53,599 nt of DNA, from the NCBI GenBank assembly GCA_964403175.1, contig CAYOFH010000008.1, positions 1 to 53,599 on the forward strand, in the 5' to 3' direction. The DNA comes from Marinilabilia sp964403175. Lineage in GTDB: Bacteria; Bacteroidota; Bacteroidia; Bacteroidales; Marinilabiliaceae. Within the stretch, counting starts at the first letter, position 1. The number at the start of each line of letters is the position of its first letter. The position numbers and the translations under genes were made by a program. The notes under the pieces were generated by a model. That model was not told the DNA's origin, ran no database searches, and saw only the letters and a list, made by a program, of their open reading frames with translations. This document shows positions 1 through 8,530 of the stretch, in pieces.

Positions 1-116
1 CCCGTATAAAATTTATTTTTTAGGTCGGATATAACTCGCAATTTTTTTATACATGTACTTTTGTGCAAATTTCTTTACAAACAAAGCGGCAAGGCCGAAA
101 GAGAAATCAAAGCTCC

Positions 117-128
117 ATGCTCGTTTCA
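117..128 (+). repeat. ATGCTCGTTTCA dispersed word, copy 1
   Basis: Exact 12-base word that recurs at 1963-1974, 8531-8542 and 8621-8632, always on the plus strand and always between genes. This copy lies about 50 bases before a plus-strand terminator and shares only the 12-base core; the other three also share an AT-rich tail. Function unknown; it may be part of a small dispersed element or a protein-binding site. Confidence 0.6.
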
Positions 129-175
129 GTCAGGAAAGAAGGAATTTATTCAAACAAAATACCACAATTACCACC

Positions 176-214
176 ACAAAGGGCAGACTCATTTTAAAGG
201 CCCTTTGTTTTTTT
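176..214 (+). terminator. Intrinsic terminator at the left edge
   Basis: A perfect 9-bp stem (176-184 with 200-208, acaaagggc/gccctttgt) with a 15-base loop runs into a T-rich tract. The T tract is on the plus strand, so it ends a transcript entering from the left edge or a small transcript starting inside bases 1-175. It is not the terminator of the minus-strand folate genes that follow. Confidence 0.65.
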
Positions 215-244
215 GTATATCTGAGCGGCTAAACTCTTAATGAT

Positions 245-616
245 TTAGATTAATTTCCTGACCAAATGTTGCAAAAAATCTCTTTCAAAAAAATCCTTAT
301 CAACAACCTCCCCGTTCCAGACAATGACATCCAGATCAATTTCACGGGGACCAAATCTGGGACGGGAACGGTCACGTCCCATGTCATTTTCCGTTTTTTT
401 TAGAAAAGCAATTAATTCATCCAATGTTCGATTTGTACGAAGAAAAAGTGCAGCATTAAAAAAATCCGGTTGGTTGATTATTCCTATAGGAGATGTCCTG
501 ACCGGTCCTGTCTTTTTCAGAACTTCAAACTCCTTTTGCAGAAAAGAAAAAGCGGTGGAAAGGTTTTTCTTAGGTTTAATATTCGAGCCTATCCCAACAA
601 TAGCTTCATTAATCAT
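245..616 (-). CDS. folK: 2-amino-4-hydroxy-6-hydroxymethyldihydropteridine diphosphokinase (HPPK)
   Basis: Transfers pyrophosphate from ATP to 6-hydroxymethyl-7,8-dihydropterin, the step before dihydropteroate synthase in folate synthesis; cytosolic. The protein starts with the HPPK glycine-rich strand (AIVGIGSN), has the ETSPIG-type substrate segment (VRTSPIGIINQPDF) and ends with the signature GPREIDLDVI. I chose the ATG at 616: it gives a normal HPPK N-terminus and overlaps the stop of the upstream pterin gene by 8 bases, a typical coupled arrangement. A longer reading starting at 691 would add a tail that only shadows the neighbouring gene. At 123 residues it is shorter than the ~155-residue enterobacterial enzymes; the part after the signature motif is compact. 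Confidence 0.9.
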   Translation of the reverse strand: MINEAIVGIGSNIKPKKNLSTAFSFLQKEFEVLKKTGPVRTSPIGIINQPDFFNAALFLRTNRTLDELIAFLKKTENDMGRDRSRPRFGPREIDLDVIVWNGEVVDKDFFERDFLQHLVRKLI

Positions 617-971
617 TTCTTTGATTTTTTTTTGTAAGACTAAATGAAACACTCTTTGCAAATCGTAAAGCATGCGGCTTATCCACCTCAACGGCCACTT
701 CTTTCACACGATTCATCTTCAGAATTAAATCGGCCACATCATTGGCCACTTTTTCTAGTAAATTAAACTTTCCCCGTTCTACCAGATCAATAACTTCTTT
801 ACAAATATCCCGGTAATTCAGGGCATTCTGTGGATTATCATTTATCTCCTCCCCCTGAGTATCATATTGGATGGAAATATTCAAAAGCAGATCCTGTTTC
901 TTTCCAAGTTCATGAGCGTTAAAACCAACTTCAGTACGTAACAAAAGATTTTTTATAAAAATAGTAGCCAT
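609..971 (-). CDS. folB: Dihydroneopterin aldolase family protein (FolB/FolX)
   Basis: A 120-residue tunnelling-fold pterin enzyme. FolB cleaves dihydroneopterin to 6-hydroxymethyldihydropterin; the paralogue FolX epimerises dihydroneopterin triphosphate. Visible family motifs are IKNLLLRTEVGF at the N-terminus, ALNYRDI, FNLLEKVANDV in the middle and VEVDKPHALRFAKSVSFSL near the end. From memory of E. coli FolX, the segments IKNL.LRT, ALNYR and HALR.A.SVS match FolX better than FolB, so the exact activity is open. It lies 2 bases after a FolM-like reductase gene and overlaps folK, so the three are almost certainly one operon. Confidence 0.85.
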   Translation of the reverse strand: MATIFIKNLLLRTEVGFNAHELGKKQDLLLNISIQYDTQGEEINDNPQNALNYRDICKEVIDLVERGKFNLLEKVANDVADLILKMNRVKEVAVEVDKPHALRFAKSVSFSLTKKNQRND

Positions 972-973
972 AA

Positions 974-1693
974 TTAAATAAGGTGAGATCCGCTATCACA
1001 AAACAGAATTTGTCCGGTAACAGAAGGATTATTCAACAAAAAGGAAACAGATACAGCAATATCATGAACAAAAACCCGCTTTTTTAAGGGAGTTTCTTCA
1101 ATTACGCTATCAAGATAATTATCCTGCTTGCCAGGGGGAGGTAAAACAGGTCCCGGAGCAACTCCGTTAACCCGGATCTCAGGGGCAAAATCCAAAGCAG
1201 CCATACGTGTTAATTCAGCAAGACTCTTTTTTGCCAATAAATAGACAGCATGCTCTCCCTTATTCTTTACCACATTAGTATCAAGCATATTCACAACAGA
1301 CCCTCTTCGGAATTTCTTTTTAAAAGCTTGCATAAGAAAGAATGATGCCTCAAAATTGACGGCCATTTCTTTTCGGAAAAATGCCAGAGAAGTTTCAATT
1401 ATCTTACCGGGATTGAAAGTGCTGGCATTGTTAACCAGAGCATCAACCTGAATAATGGAATCAGGCAATCTGCTGAATACAGACAAAACAGCATCATGAT
1501 TAGATAGGTCGCACTGTATTACTGGGAATTGCCGGTCCGGATATTTCTTTTGTAAATCGCCAGACAACATCAAAGCTTCCTCCCGGCTATGGTTGTAGTG
1601 AATAATTACTTCCCAACCCTCGAGGGCAAGAAAACGTGCAATGCCTGCCCCCACTCTTCTGGCTGCACCTGTTATCATCACAGTTCGTTTCAT
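974..1693 (-). CDS. SDR-family pteridine reductase, FolM-like
   Basis: A 239-residue short-chain dehydrogenase. The Rossmann motif is TGAARRVGAGIA near residue 8, the arginine-rich form typical of pteridine reductases and FolM. NNAST follows in the middle, the catalytic YxxxK is YLLAKKS, and NGVAPGPVLPPP follows the active site. FolM reduces dihydromonapterin and, weakly, dihydrofolate. As first gene of a three-gene pterin operon it could make tetrahydromonapterin together with a FolX-like epimerase, or serve as the dihydrofolate reductase if the genome lacks folA. The family assignment is firm; the substrate is inferred. Confidence 0.82.
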   Translation of the reverse strand: MKRTVMITGAARRVGAGIARFLALEGWEVIIHYNHSREEALMLSGDLQKKYPDRQFPVIQCDLSNHDAVLSVFSRLPDSIIQVDALVNNASTFNPGKIIETSLAFFRKEMAVNFEASFFLMQAFKKKFRRGSVVNMLDTNVVKNKGEHAVYLLAKKSLAELTRMAALDFAPEIRVNGVAPGPVLPPPGKQDNYLDSVIEETPLKKRVFVHDIAVSVSFLLNNPSVTGQILFCDSGSHLI

Positions 1694-1962
1694 TCGTTTA
1701 AAATCTTGTAATTACCTGATAAAAAAAATAATTAAAAATTTGAGAACGAATGGAACCGCTTCGCTCTCGCATAATATTTTTTAATCATATTCTTGTGTTA
1801 ATACTCCGTTAAACTTTTATAAGAATCTTTGAATCAATTATTTATATTTAAAAGGTGTTTTACATTAAAGCACAGACATTCAATGTCTTACGATTCATCT
1901 TTATTATTATATCTAAAAATCTAACTGACTATTGTTTTGTGATATTATGCCTAAAAAATATC

Positions 1963-1974
1963 ATGCTCGTTTCA
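1963..1974 (+). repeat. ATGCTCGTTTCA dispersed word, copy 2
   Basis: Second exact copy, lying 11 bases beyond the stop of the methionine sulfoxide reductase gene, so that gene's transcript would carry the reverse complement in its 3' tail. Similarity with copies 3 and 4 continues into the following TCCGAATAAAA-like tail. Confidence 0.6.
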
Positions 1975-1985
1975 TCCGAATAAAA

Positions 1986-2450
1986 CTAGCCATAAATCAG
2001 TGAAACTATTTTCTCCAGCTCCACACGATCTGTTTCATCAAAGGTGTTAAGTTTTTTACTATCAATATCAAGTACGGCAACGGTTTTCCCTGATTTATCA
2101 GACACGGGAATTACGATTTCAGATTTACTTAGGGCAGAACAGGCAATATGACCGGGAAATTCTTCAACATTTCCAACGACTACACTTCTACCTGTATTGA
2201 TCCCGGCCCAGCAAACACCAGTATCCTTTTTTAATTTCAAACATGCAACAGGTCCCTGATAAGGTCCCACAATCAAATTACCAGCTTCATCGATAAAATA
2301 AAAGCCTGTCCAAAAATAATCAGGCATTTTATGGTGAAGTAAAGCCGCTATTGTACTCATTCTCGACCAAGGATTTTCAGTGGCCTGAATCAACTTTTCA
2401 ATTTGATCAAAAACTCTTTGGTATCTGCCTGTTTTACCTTTATTCTTCAT
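1986..2450 (-). CDS. msrC: Free methionine-R-sulfoxide reductase (GAF domain, fRMsr)
   Basis: Reduces free L-methionine-(R)-sulfoxide with thioredoxin. The protein is a single 154-residue GAF domain. It has the family signature GPYQGPVAC...GVC and, further on, EEFPGHIACSALSKSEIVIPV. All three family cysteines are present (C70, C80, C104), with C104 in the FPGHIAC motif expected to be catalytic. It stands alone between two long intergenic stretches. No export signal is visible, so it should be cytosolic. Confidence 0.88.
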   Translation of the reverse strand: MKNKGKTGRYQRVFDQIEKLIQATENPWSRMSTIAALLHHKMPDYFWTGFYFIDEAGNLIVGPYQGPVACLKLKKDTGVCWAGINTGRSVVVGNVEEFPGHIACSALSKSEIVIPVSDKSGKTVAVLDIDSKKLNTFDETDRVELEKIVSLIYG

Positions 2451-2962
2451 TTAATAAAAATTTACCTGACTAACGAATAGAAAAAAATAACAGCGAATTA
2501 AGGATTTGTCTCATCCTGTCATACGGAGACACCCACAACGCTATCGCGATAGTAAATGTAAATATAAATGAATATCTATAAAACACCTCAGACCTCTATT
2601 AAAAAAACTAAATTCAGGTTGAATATTTTCTATTTAAGAAAATACAGTTCGAAAAGATCAAAATTTTAGTTTCCAACCAGTATGTCCAGTTATTGACTGA
2701 AACTGAAAAGCATCGTAAATTTATCAAAATTATTCATCTGCTGCCTTTTAACAATTGCAGATTGAACAGGTCTAAATTTTAAAATATCTGGTTTTAAGAC
2801 CATAATTAACTAAAAAAATGTCCTATTAATCTTTTACATTTCAACCCAAAAAACCATTTAAGCAAAACAACTGATCCCTAACCACAATTTGACAAATTCG
2901 GCCATTCTTAAAGAGATGACTGCTAATCATTCACAACACCAACCAAATTATCTCATAATAAA
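2451..2962. other. Intergenic stretch, AT-rich, one perfect palindrome
   Basis: This 512-base divergent region lies between msrC (minus) and the lipoprotein gene (plus). I see no credible reading frame. The only clear structure is the perfect 12-base palindrome CTATCGCGATAG at 2541-2552. I found no convincing TAnnTTTG promoter for either gene. Confidence 0.5.
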
Positions 2963-4003
2963 ATGCTTACAAAAATATTGAGATTATTCGTTTTAACTGC
3001 TCTATTATCTATCGGATGTTCCCCCGGTTCAGAGGAAATTAACTCTGCTCAGGCAAACTTAACCGAAAACACAGATGGAAATGAAACGTCCGGAGAAAAT
3101 GAAGAAAATGTTTCATCACAATCCTCTTTTATTGCCAATCATGAAACAGCTCATGAAAATGTATTGCGCAGTATATCTAAAACTTATATAAATAAAGCCA
3201 GGGAAACATTTCATGTGGCATATCAACATACATCTCACGGCACGCATGTATCCCGTGGTGTATTCGGACTTCCGGATTATAAGGACGGCGATGAATTACT
3301 TTTTGCAGTTTCCCTAAACAAACAGGTCAGCGGCAAACTTACTTTCTACGATTATGCATTGGAAGACTATGCAGCCAGCGGAGAAACTGCAAAAGATCTT
3401 AGTTCAAATGAAAAAGGATTCATACAAGCAACCAGAAATTTCCTGAATGCTCCTGAAAATGCTCATGTAAATGTCATTATGTGGTCCTGGTGTAATATTG
3501 CCGGACATGATGTTGCCGGGATCTATCTGCCGGGCATGTCCCAACTCATTTCTGAATATGGAGAAAATGGATCTGAAATTGGCAACGAAGCAGGAAAAAG
3601 AAAAAACCCGGTACACTTCATATTTATGACGGGCCACGCTAATGGCAATAATAACACAGGGGAAGGAAGACCAAAGAATCAGGCAGAACTGATAAATAGT
3701 TTTTGCATGGATAACAAACAATATTGCCTTGATTATTACAGTATTGACACCCATGATATGGAAGATCGATATTGGGAAGACTCCAACGATGACGGATATT
3801 CCGACAGCTACGGAGGAAACTTCTATGTCGATTGGCAGAAAAATAAGTCACCCGGAAGGCATTATTGGCATAACAGGTTATCACCTGGTGGTAAAGAGGC
3901 ATATGGAGCTCATAACACGCAACACATCACGGCTAATCGCAAAGCCATAGCTTTTTGGTGGATCCTGGCCCGGATGGCAGGATGGGATGGTACATCGGAA
4001 TAA
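2963..4003 (+). CDS. Secreted lipoprotein of unknown function
   Basis: The 346-residue product has a lipoprotein signal (hydrophobic stretch ending LSIGC, acylated Cys19), then a low-complexity Asn/Glu/Ser linker to about residue 60, then a globular domain I do not recognise with certainty. That domain is rich in conserved-looking His, Asn and aromatic motifs: AYQHTSHGTHVSRGV, NVIMWSWCNIAGHD, FIFMTGHANG, YYSIDTHDMEDRYW and, near the end, NTQHITANRKAIAFWWILARM. The strand-then-GH spacing is reminiscent of SGNH-like hydrolases, but I cannot match the catalytic blocks. It is not in an operon; the neighbours are divergent and convergent. Confidence 0.7.
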   Translation: MLTKILRLFVLTALLSIGCSPGSEEINSAQANLTENTDGNETSGENEENVSSQSSFIANHETAHENVLRSISKTYINKARETFHVAYQHTSHGTHVSRGVFGLPDYKDGDELLFAVSLNKQVSGKLTFYDYALEDYAASGETAKDLSSNEKGFIQATRNFLNAPENAHVNVIMWSWCNIAGHDVAGIYLPGMSQLISEYGENGSEIGNEAGKRKNPVHFIFMTGHANGNNNTGEGRPKNQAELINSFCMDNKQYCLDYYSIDTHDMEDRYWEDSNDDGYSDSYGGNFYVDWQKNKSPGRHYWHNRLSPGGKEAYGAHNTQHITANRKAIAFWWILARMAGWDGTSE

Positions 4004-4045
4004 AACAAAAAACAACCGACCACTGCCTAAACAGTAGGCCGGTTG
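4001..4045 (-). terminator. Intrinsic terminator of the ECF sigma factor gene
   Basis: A hairpin (caaccg at 4013-4018 pairing with cggttg at 4040-4045, with further pairing inside) is followed on the minus strand by a T-rich tract complementary to 4001-4012. It lies about 70 bases after the sigma gene's stop. The T tract is only on the minus-strand side, so it serves the sigma gene rather than the convergent lipoprotein gene. Confidence 0.6.
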
Positions 4046-4116
4046 CCTACTCATCCACTAAACCCAAACCTTAATATTATTTAGGTACTCCATTGCTTTA
4101 TAGTCAGCCAAAAATA

Positions 4117-4635
4117 TCAGACCGCATAACTACCTTCACGATCCTTTAGCATATCCTGTAACTTCTTACGGGTGAAAAAGATACGGCTTTTCACAGTTCC
4201 TATAGGAAGATCAAGATCTTCGGCAATTTCTTTATATTTGTAACCATCTGTATGCATACGGAACGGAATCCTGAAATCATCATCCAATTGCTCAATGTAC
4301 CTGTTCATTTCAGTCACGGAATGAACCATTTCTGGTGTTTCTGATGCATAATTTTTTCTGAAAGCATGTTTAAATGCATCTTCAGAACCATCAAAGGTAT
4401 TCCGGGTTTTTTGATTACGACGATAATTATTTATAAAAGTGTTCTTCATTATAGTAAACACCCAGGCCTTAAAATTTGTATTGGCCACAAACTGGTTACG
4501 ATAAGTAAGCGCTTTCAGAATTGTTTCCTGTAACAAGTCATGTGCATCATCATCATTTGCCGTTAAACTCAAAGCAAAATACAAAAGCTTATCCTGAAGC
4601 CCCAGTAGTCTGTTGTTAAATTGAATTGATGTCAT
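4117..4635 (-). CDS. RNA polymerase ECF-type sigma factor
   Basis: The 172-residue protein has sigma region 2 at about residues 10-75 (ANDDDAHDLLQETILKA, then FKAWVFTIMKNTFINNYRR, the -10 recognition part) and region 4 at about 115-165 (FRMHTDGYKYKEIAEDLDLPIGTVKSRIFFTRKKLQ, quoted in part, a helix-turn-helix). No anti-sigma gene is adjacent, which is common for the small cytosolic Bacteroidetes ECF group lacking a FecR-type partner. Its own promoter matches the housekeeping Bacteroidetes consensus rather than an ECF type. Regulon unknown. Confidence 0.92.
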   Translation of the reverse strand: MTSIQFNNRLLGLQDKLLYFALSLTANDDDAHDLLQETILKALTYRNQFVANTNFKAWVFTIMKNTFINNYRRNQKTRNTFDGSEDAFKHAFRKNYASETPEMVHSVTEMNRYIEQLDDDFRIPFRMHTDGYKYKEIAEDLDLPIGTVKSRIFFTRKKLQDMLKDREGSYAV

Positions 4636-4666
4636 GGTATATATGTTTTAATTGTTTTCTGTCTAA

Positions 4667-4697
4667 CAAAAATAAGAAATAGATAAACGATTGCAAA
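4667..4697 (-). promoter_or_regulatory. Promoter of the ECF sigma factor gene
   Basis: On the minus strand this reads TTTG (4694-4697), 19 bases, then TATTTTTG (4667-4674), an exact fit to the Bacteroidetes TTTG-N19-TAnnTTTG consensus. The -7 box lies about 32 bases before the ATG at 4635. Confidence 0.7.
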
Positions 4698-5356
4698 TGA
4701 ATTAACAAATAAATTTTTTGTTATTTAAACTTTTTCTAAATAACAAAATCACTATACTTCTGATTATCTGCATTTTTCATTTTAAAACTTGCTTTAAATC
4801 TAAATTACAAAAAAAAGATTAAATAGTCAAGAGCTTAAAAAGTTAAACAACAAAACATTCAAAAACATTAACAAATTAATACACTTTTAAAAAACATTAA
4901 AGCAGGTATTAAAGACGATCAGCATTAAAAAAGTTTAGGGCCTGAATAGCTCAAAAAACAGCATTTAAATAAAATAAACGGAACTGACCAGCAAAATAAG
5001 GAACATAACGATTAAGAAAAGGAATATAATTCCTTTCTGCAGGATTTTTACCTGGGGATAAATTCATTGTTACTTAAATATAAATAAAAAAAATAATGTA
5101 TCCAAATTCATGCAAGGAAAAGGCAGAGCTTATCGAAGCGATACTGCTCAACTGGATATCTACATTTATGTGGAAATTAAGAAAATGTAAGGCTTGCACA
5201 GAAACGTTGGTGAAGCCTATATTTATTAACCTGATTAATTAATCGCTCGATCCCTATTTTCGTTTTTAAATTTATTTCCAGGATTAACATCACCAATTAA
5301 ACCATTTATGTACCTTTCAGGCTCAAAAACCCTCAAATAAAATCATTTTGTCAATT
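4698..5356. other. Long AT-rich intergenic stretch
   Basis: About 660 bases between divergent genes, very AT-rich. I found no recognisable gene. A minus-strand frame at 4951-5067 (38 codons) and a hydrophobic frame overlapping it without a start codon are too weak to call. Confidence 0.4.
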
Positions 5357-6469
5357 ATGATTCCTTTTAAGTCCAAAACAGCAAATCTGGTTTTTAAATT
5401 AGTTTCCCTTCAAAAACATCATACTAAAAGCAAACAACTTAGCGAAGAAGAAGCCAATGATGCTTTTGTTTTTTCGGCAAGGAATGGTTTGGCCCCATGG
5501 ATTTTTTCCCAATCAAACAAAGAAGAATACAATATGATTCAATGGCCAGAAAATATAAAACAGTTATTGAGAATGCAATACCTTCAAACTCTGATAATGA
5601 ATCAGCAAAAATGGAAGGTATTCAGGGAATTATTCGAGATTGCCGCATCAAAAAATATACCCGTTATCCCACTAAAAGGGACTGCTCTGGCCTTTAGTCT
5701 GTATCCGGAAGAAGCTCTAAGGCCCATGGGAGATCTGGATATTTTAGTCCCTGAACTCCAAGTACTGGAACTAAGAAATTTACTCCTCTCAAAAGGTGCA
5801 AAACTACTACACATGCCTCTTTCCGAACTCCATGAAAAAGTTCATGCACACATTTCAGCCGTTACCTGGCAAAATGTTATGATAGAACCTCATCAAAGGT
5901 TATTTGCTATGGGGAACGCTATGAATTTGCAAAACATCGACCTTTTCCAACATACACAGCCCCTTAAAAACTATCCGGATATAAAAATATTCAACGACCG
6001 CATGCAAGCCTATCACCTTGCCACCCATGCATTTAAAGGATACAAAATGGGTGGTATGCGACTTGGATGGCTACTCGACATTGCCTTAATTCTGCAGCGA
6101 AATGAGAACAATAAAAATTTCGTTCCCAGCATCATTGCTCTGAATCCGCGAGCCAAAAAGCAAATAGTGGCCCCAATTCAATGGGCATCACTTCTACTTA
6201 ATCAAACTCCTGCGAATCAATTTGAAATACCCTTCCCTGATGAAATAATGTTTCATCAGGAACAAAACCCGAAAAGAAAGCACAAAATCATGGTTGTCGA
6301 GGAAATTGCATCTCTTCCGGGATTCCGGAACAAGACAAAAATGCTTTTCAGAGAATTTTTCCCGGAACCAGCTTATATGAAACATCAATACGGCACGTAT
6401 AAAGGCCTTTCTTTATTCAAGTTATATCTAAAAAGAATTGCTGGTTTCAGGTTGCCAAGAAATCAATAA
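5357..6469 (+). CDS. Nucleotidyltransferase-like family protein
   Basis: The 370-residue protein resembles the uncharacterised nucleotidyltransferase family PF14907 (NTP_transf_5). The core is LKGTALAFSLYPEEALRPMGDLDILV around residues 105-130, quoted in part; GDLDILV carries the paired acidic residues expected to bind metal. A downstream HAFKGYKMGGMRLGWLLDIALIL segment is typical of the same family. Members often sit in polysaccharide loci, but here the neighbours are housekeeping genes and the substrate is unknown. I prefer the ATG at 5357 over an in-frame TTG at 5348. Its last 23 bases overlap the convergent nucleosidase gene. Confidence 0.72.
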   Translation: MIPFKSKTANLVFKLVSLQKHHTKSKQLSEEEANDAFVFSARNGLAPWIFSQSNKEEYNMIQWPENIKQLLRMQYLQTLIMNQQKWKVFRELFEIAASKNIPVIPLKGTALAFSLYPEEALRPMGDLDILVPELQVLELRNLLLSKGAKLLHMPLSELHEKVHAHISAVTWQNVMIEPHQRLFAMGNAMNLQNIDLFQHTQPLKNYPDIKIFNDRMQAYHLATHAFKGYKMGGMRLGWLLDIALILQRNENNKNFVPSIIALNPRAKKQIVAPIQWASLLLNQTPANQFEIPFPDEIMFHQEQNPKRKHKIMVVEEIASLPGFRNKTKMLFREFFPEPAYMKHQYGTYKGLSLFKLYLKRIAGFRLPRNQ

Positions 6470-7157
6470 TCTTAAACACTCCGTTTCTCAGATTTTCTGT
6501 AGCCACCTGTAAATTCTTCTTAAATTCTTCATGAGACGGAATACCTGAATCCATAAGATCAGTAACCGCCTTAACACAAAAAAGAGGAATCCCGTGAAGT
6601 TTGCAGATCCAGGCAACAGCAGCGGCTTCCATCTCTTTTATCTCTCCTCCTATCTTGCGGATATTCTCCTCGTCATGCTCAGGCATATCAAGGGAATTTC
6701 CTGTTGTCACAATCCCTGACTTAAACCCCAGAGGTAAAAGTGATGCCACATCCCAAACGGGAAAATATCCAATACTTTGTTTATCCCATCCGGCGACTGG
6801 CACTCTTCGATCATGAAAAACTATGTAATCTCGGCTTAAATAAACATCCCCAATCTGTGCACCTTTTGTTCCAAATGCACCGGCAGTTCCTGCGTTAATT
6901 ATTAATTGAGGAGAATATTTCTCTACAGCAAACTGCGTGGCAAGAGTTGCCGCCTGGGTTCCTATAAGATCAAGCCCAGTATCTTTGTCTTTTCCATTGA
7001 CAACCAGCGAAAGTTGCATCCCTCTGTAATTTCCAACAAAACCTCTCATGGGAAGTTCTCCGGCAAATCCGGAATCCTCGGTCAGACCAAATGCATCAAT
7101 TAAAGGCATGGCCTCAGCACTCATGGCTACAACAAAACATATCTTCTTAAATATCAT
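6447..7157 (-). CDS. 5'-methylthioadenosine/S-adenosylhomocysteine nucleosidase (MTAN), plant-like
   Basis: The 236-residue nucleoside phosphorylase-fold enzyme should hydrolyse methylthioadenosine (and perhaps S-adenosylhomocysteine) in methionine salvage. Expected residues are present: Glu15 in AMSAEAMPL, Glu175/Glu177 in KEMEAAAVAW, and the catalytic acid Asp200 in KAVTDLMD. The segments ELPMRGFVGNY, INAGTAGAFGTKGA, VFHDRRVPV and HDEENI resemble, from memory, plant MTN1/MTN2 more than E. coli Pfs. Futalosine hydrolase belongs to the same fold and cannot be fully excluded. The gene stands alone and overlaps the convergent neighbour by 23 bases. Confidence 0.85.
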   Translation of the reverse strand: MIFKKICFVVAMSAEAMPLIDAFGLTEDSGFAGELPMRGFVGNYRGMQLSLVVNGKDKDTGLDLIGTQAATLATQFAVEKYSPQLIINAGTAGAFGTKGAQIGDVYLSRDYIVFHDRRVPVAGWDKQSIGYFPVWDVASLLPLGFKSGIVTTGNSLDMPEHDEENIRKIGGEIKEMEAAAVAWICKLHGIPLFCVKAVTDLMDSGIPSHEEFKKNLQVATENLRNGVFKIIDFLAT

Positions 7158-7303
7158 ATTTTAAAATAAATCTTTAAATTATTTTTTGTAAATTACTTAA
7201 AATCACTTGACTCCCGATATTAAGTGTTTATTATTTCAACATACTGAAATAAAAAACAGCTTTTTACAGAAAAAAAACAGACTTTATTCCTGCAGAAACA
7301 ACA

Positions 7304-8371
7304 TTAGTCAAAATCAATAGTTAATTGCAATGGACCACTATTCTCCGGCTGGGCAAAATTGGATACCGAGAGCCCCAATAACCTTACAGGTTTTCCGGGA
7401 TTAGCCGTATTTAATAAAACTTTTACAGCTGGTTTTAATTGTCCGTAGTTTAAAATCGGATCGGGAAAAGTCTGAGATCTGGTTATCTGTTCAAAATCAT
7501 TATATTTTACTTTCAAAGTGAGGGTTTTTCCGTAAACGCTATGTTTCTTAAGACGCTCCCAAAGCTCTTTCTCCAATATGTCAAGTCGGGAAAGCATTTC
7601 ATCTCTTGTGGAAATATCGTCATGAAAGGTATTTTCGACACCTACAGATTTTCTTTCTCTGTGCGAAACTACAGGTCGATCATCAATTCCATTGGCAATC
7701 TGATGAAAAAATAATCCTGCTTTCCCAAAATTCCGAATTAGCATGGGAAGGCCGGCATTCCGCAAATCTTCTCCTTTAAAAAGCCCCAAGTCATGCATTT
7801 TACGGGCAGTCCGGGGCCCCACTCCAAAAAAATCGTCAACAGAAAGTCTCCCAATAAAGTCATCAACCTCATCAGGCTTGATGACAAACAAACCATTAGG
7901 TTTATCCTGGTCAGAAGCAATTTTTGCCAAAAATTTATTAACACTAATCCCGGCGGAGGCTGTAAGACAGGTAACCTCGTTAATTCTGCGCTTGATTTCG
8001 CGTGCAATCAACGTAGCAGAGGGCATCCCTTTTTTGTTCCTTGTAACATCCAGAAAGGCTTCATCAATGGAGAGAGGCTCAACCAGATCAGTATAATCCC
8101 GGAAAACATCCATTATCTTAGCAGATTCGGCCCGGTAAACATCAAACCTGGATTTGGCAAATATCAATCCAGGACATTTTCGTGCAGCAATTTTTGAGGG
8201 CATAGCAGAATGCACTCCGTATACACGAGCTTCATAACTTGCTGCCGCCACCACTCCCCGGTCGCTACTACCTCCTACAGCAACTGGTTTTCCCCGCAAT
8301 TCGGGATTATCCCGTTGTTCAATAGAAGCAAAAAAGGCGTCCATATCGATATGGATTATTTTCCTAACCAC
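7304..8371 (-). CDS. dinB: DNA polymerase IV (Y-family translesion polymerase)
   Basis: The 355-residue polymerase extends damaged or misaligned primer ends. Catalytic carboxylates are visible: Asp9 in HIDMDAFFAS and Asp103/Glu104 in LSIDEAFLDV. The adjacent aromatic pair in DAFFAS contains the steric gate. The finger motif VAAASYEARVYGVHSAMPS and the thumb helix-hairpin-helix segment FFGVGPRTARKMHDLG are present, followed by a little-finger domain. The C-terminus ends QLTIDFD, a sliding-clamp binding motif of the QLxLxF type. No LexA-like operator was recognised upstream. Confidence 0.95.
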   Translation of the reverse strand: MVRKIIHIDMDAFFASIEQRDNPELRGKPVAVGGSSDRGVVAAASYEARVYGVHSAMPSKIAARKCPGLIFAKSRFDVYRAESAKIMDVFRDYTDLVEPLSIDEAFLDVTRNKKGMPSATLIAREIKRRINEVTCLTASAGISVNKFLAKIASDQDKPNGLFVIKPDEVDDFIGRLSVDDFFGVGPRTARKMHDLGLFKGEDLRNAGLPMLIRNFGKAGLFFHQIANGIDDRPVVSHRERKSVGVENTFHDDISTRDEMLSRLDILEKELWERLKKHSVYGKTLTLKVKYNDFEQITRSQTFPDPILNYGQLKPAVKVLLNTANPGKPVRLLGLSVSNFAQPENSGPLQLTIDFD

Positions 8372-8530
8372 GGTGCAAGTTTAATAAATATCAGCGACAG
8401 AAAACTCAATACACCGGTTTCCATCCATTTCATTATATATTTTCATTCGAATAATTGTCACCTAAGTTATTGGCTGAATGGAACTCGCATGCCAGGACAT
8501 TATACATGTTCTATTGTGGTAATCGTTGCA

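Noticed and set aside
4951..5067. Minus-strand 38-codon frame, with an overlapping hydrophobic frame resembling a small membrane peptide
   Set aside because: The hydrophobic frame has no start codon before the membrane segment and the frame with a start has no recognisable features. AT-rich sequence gives such frames by chance.
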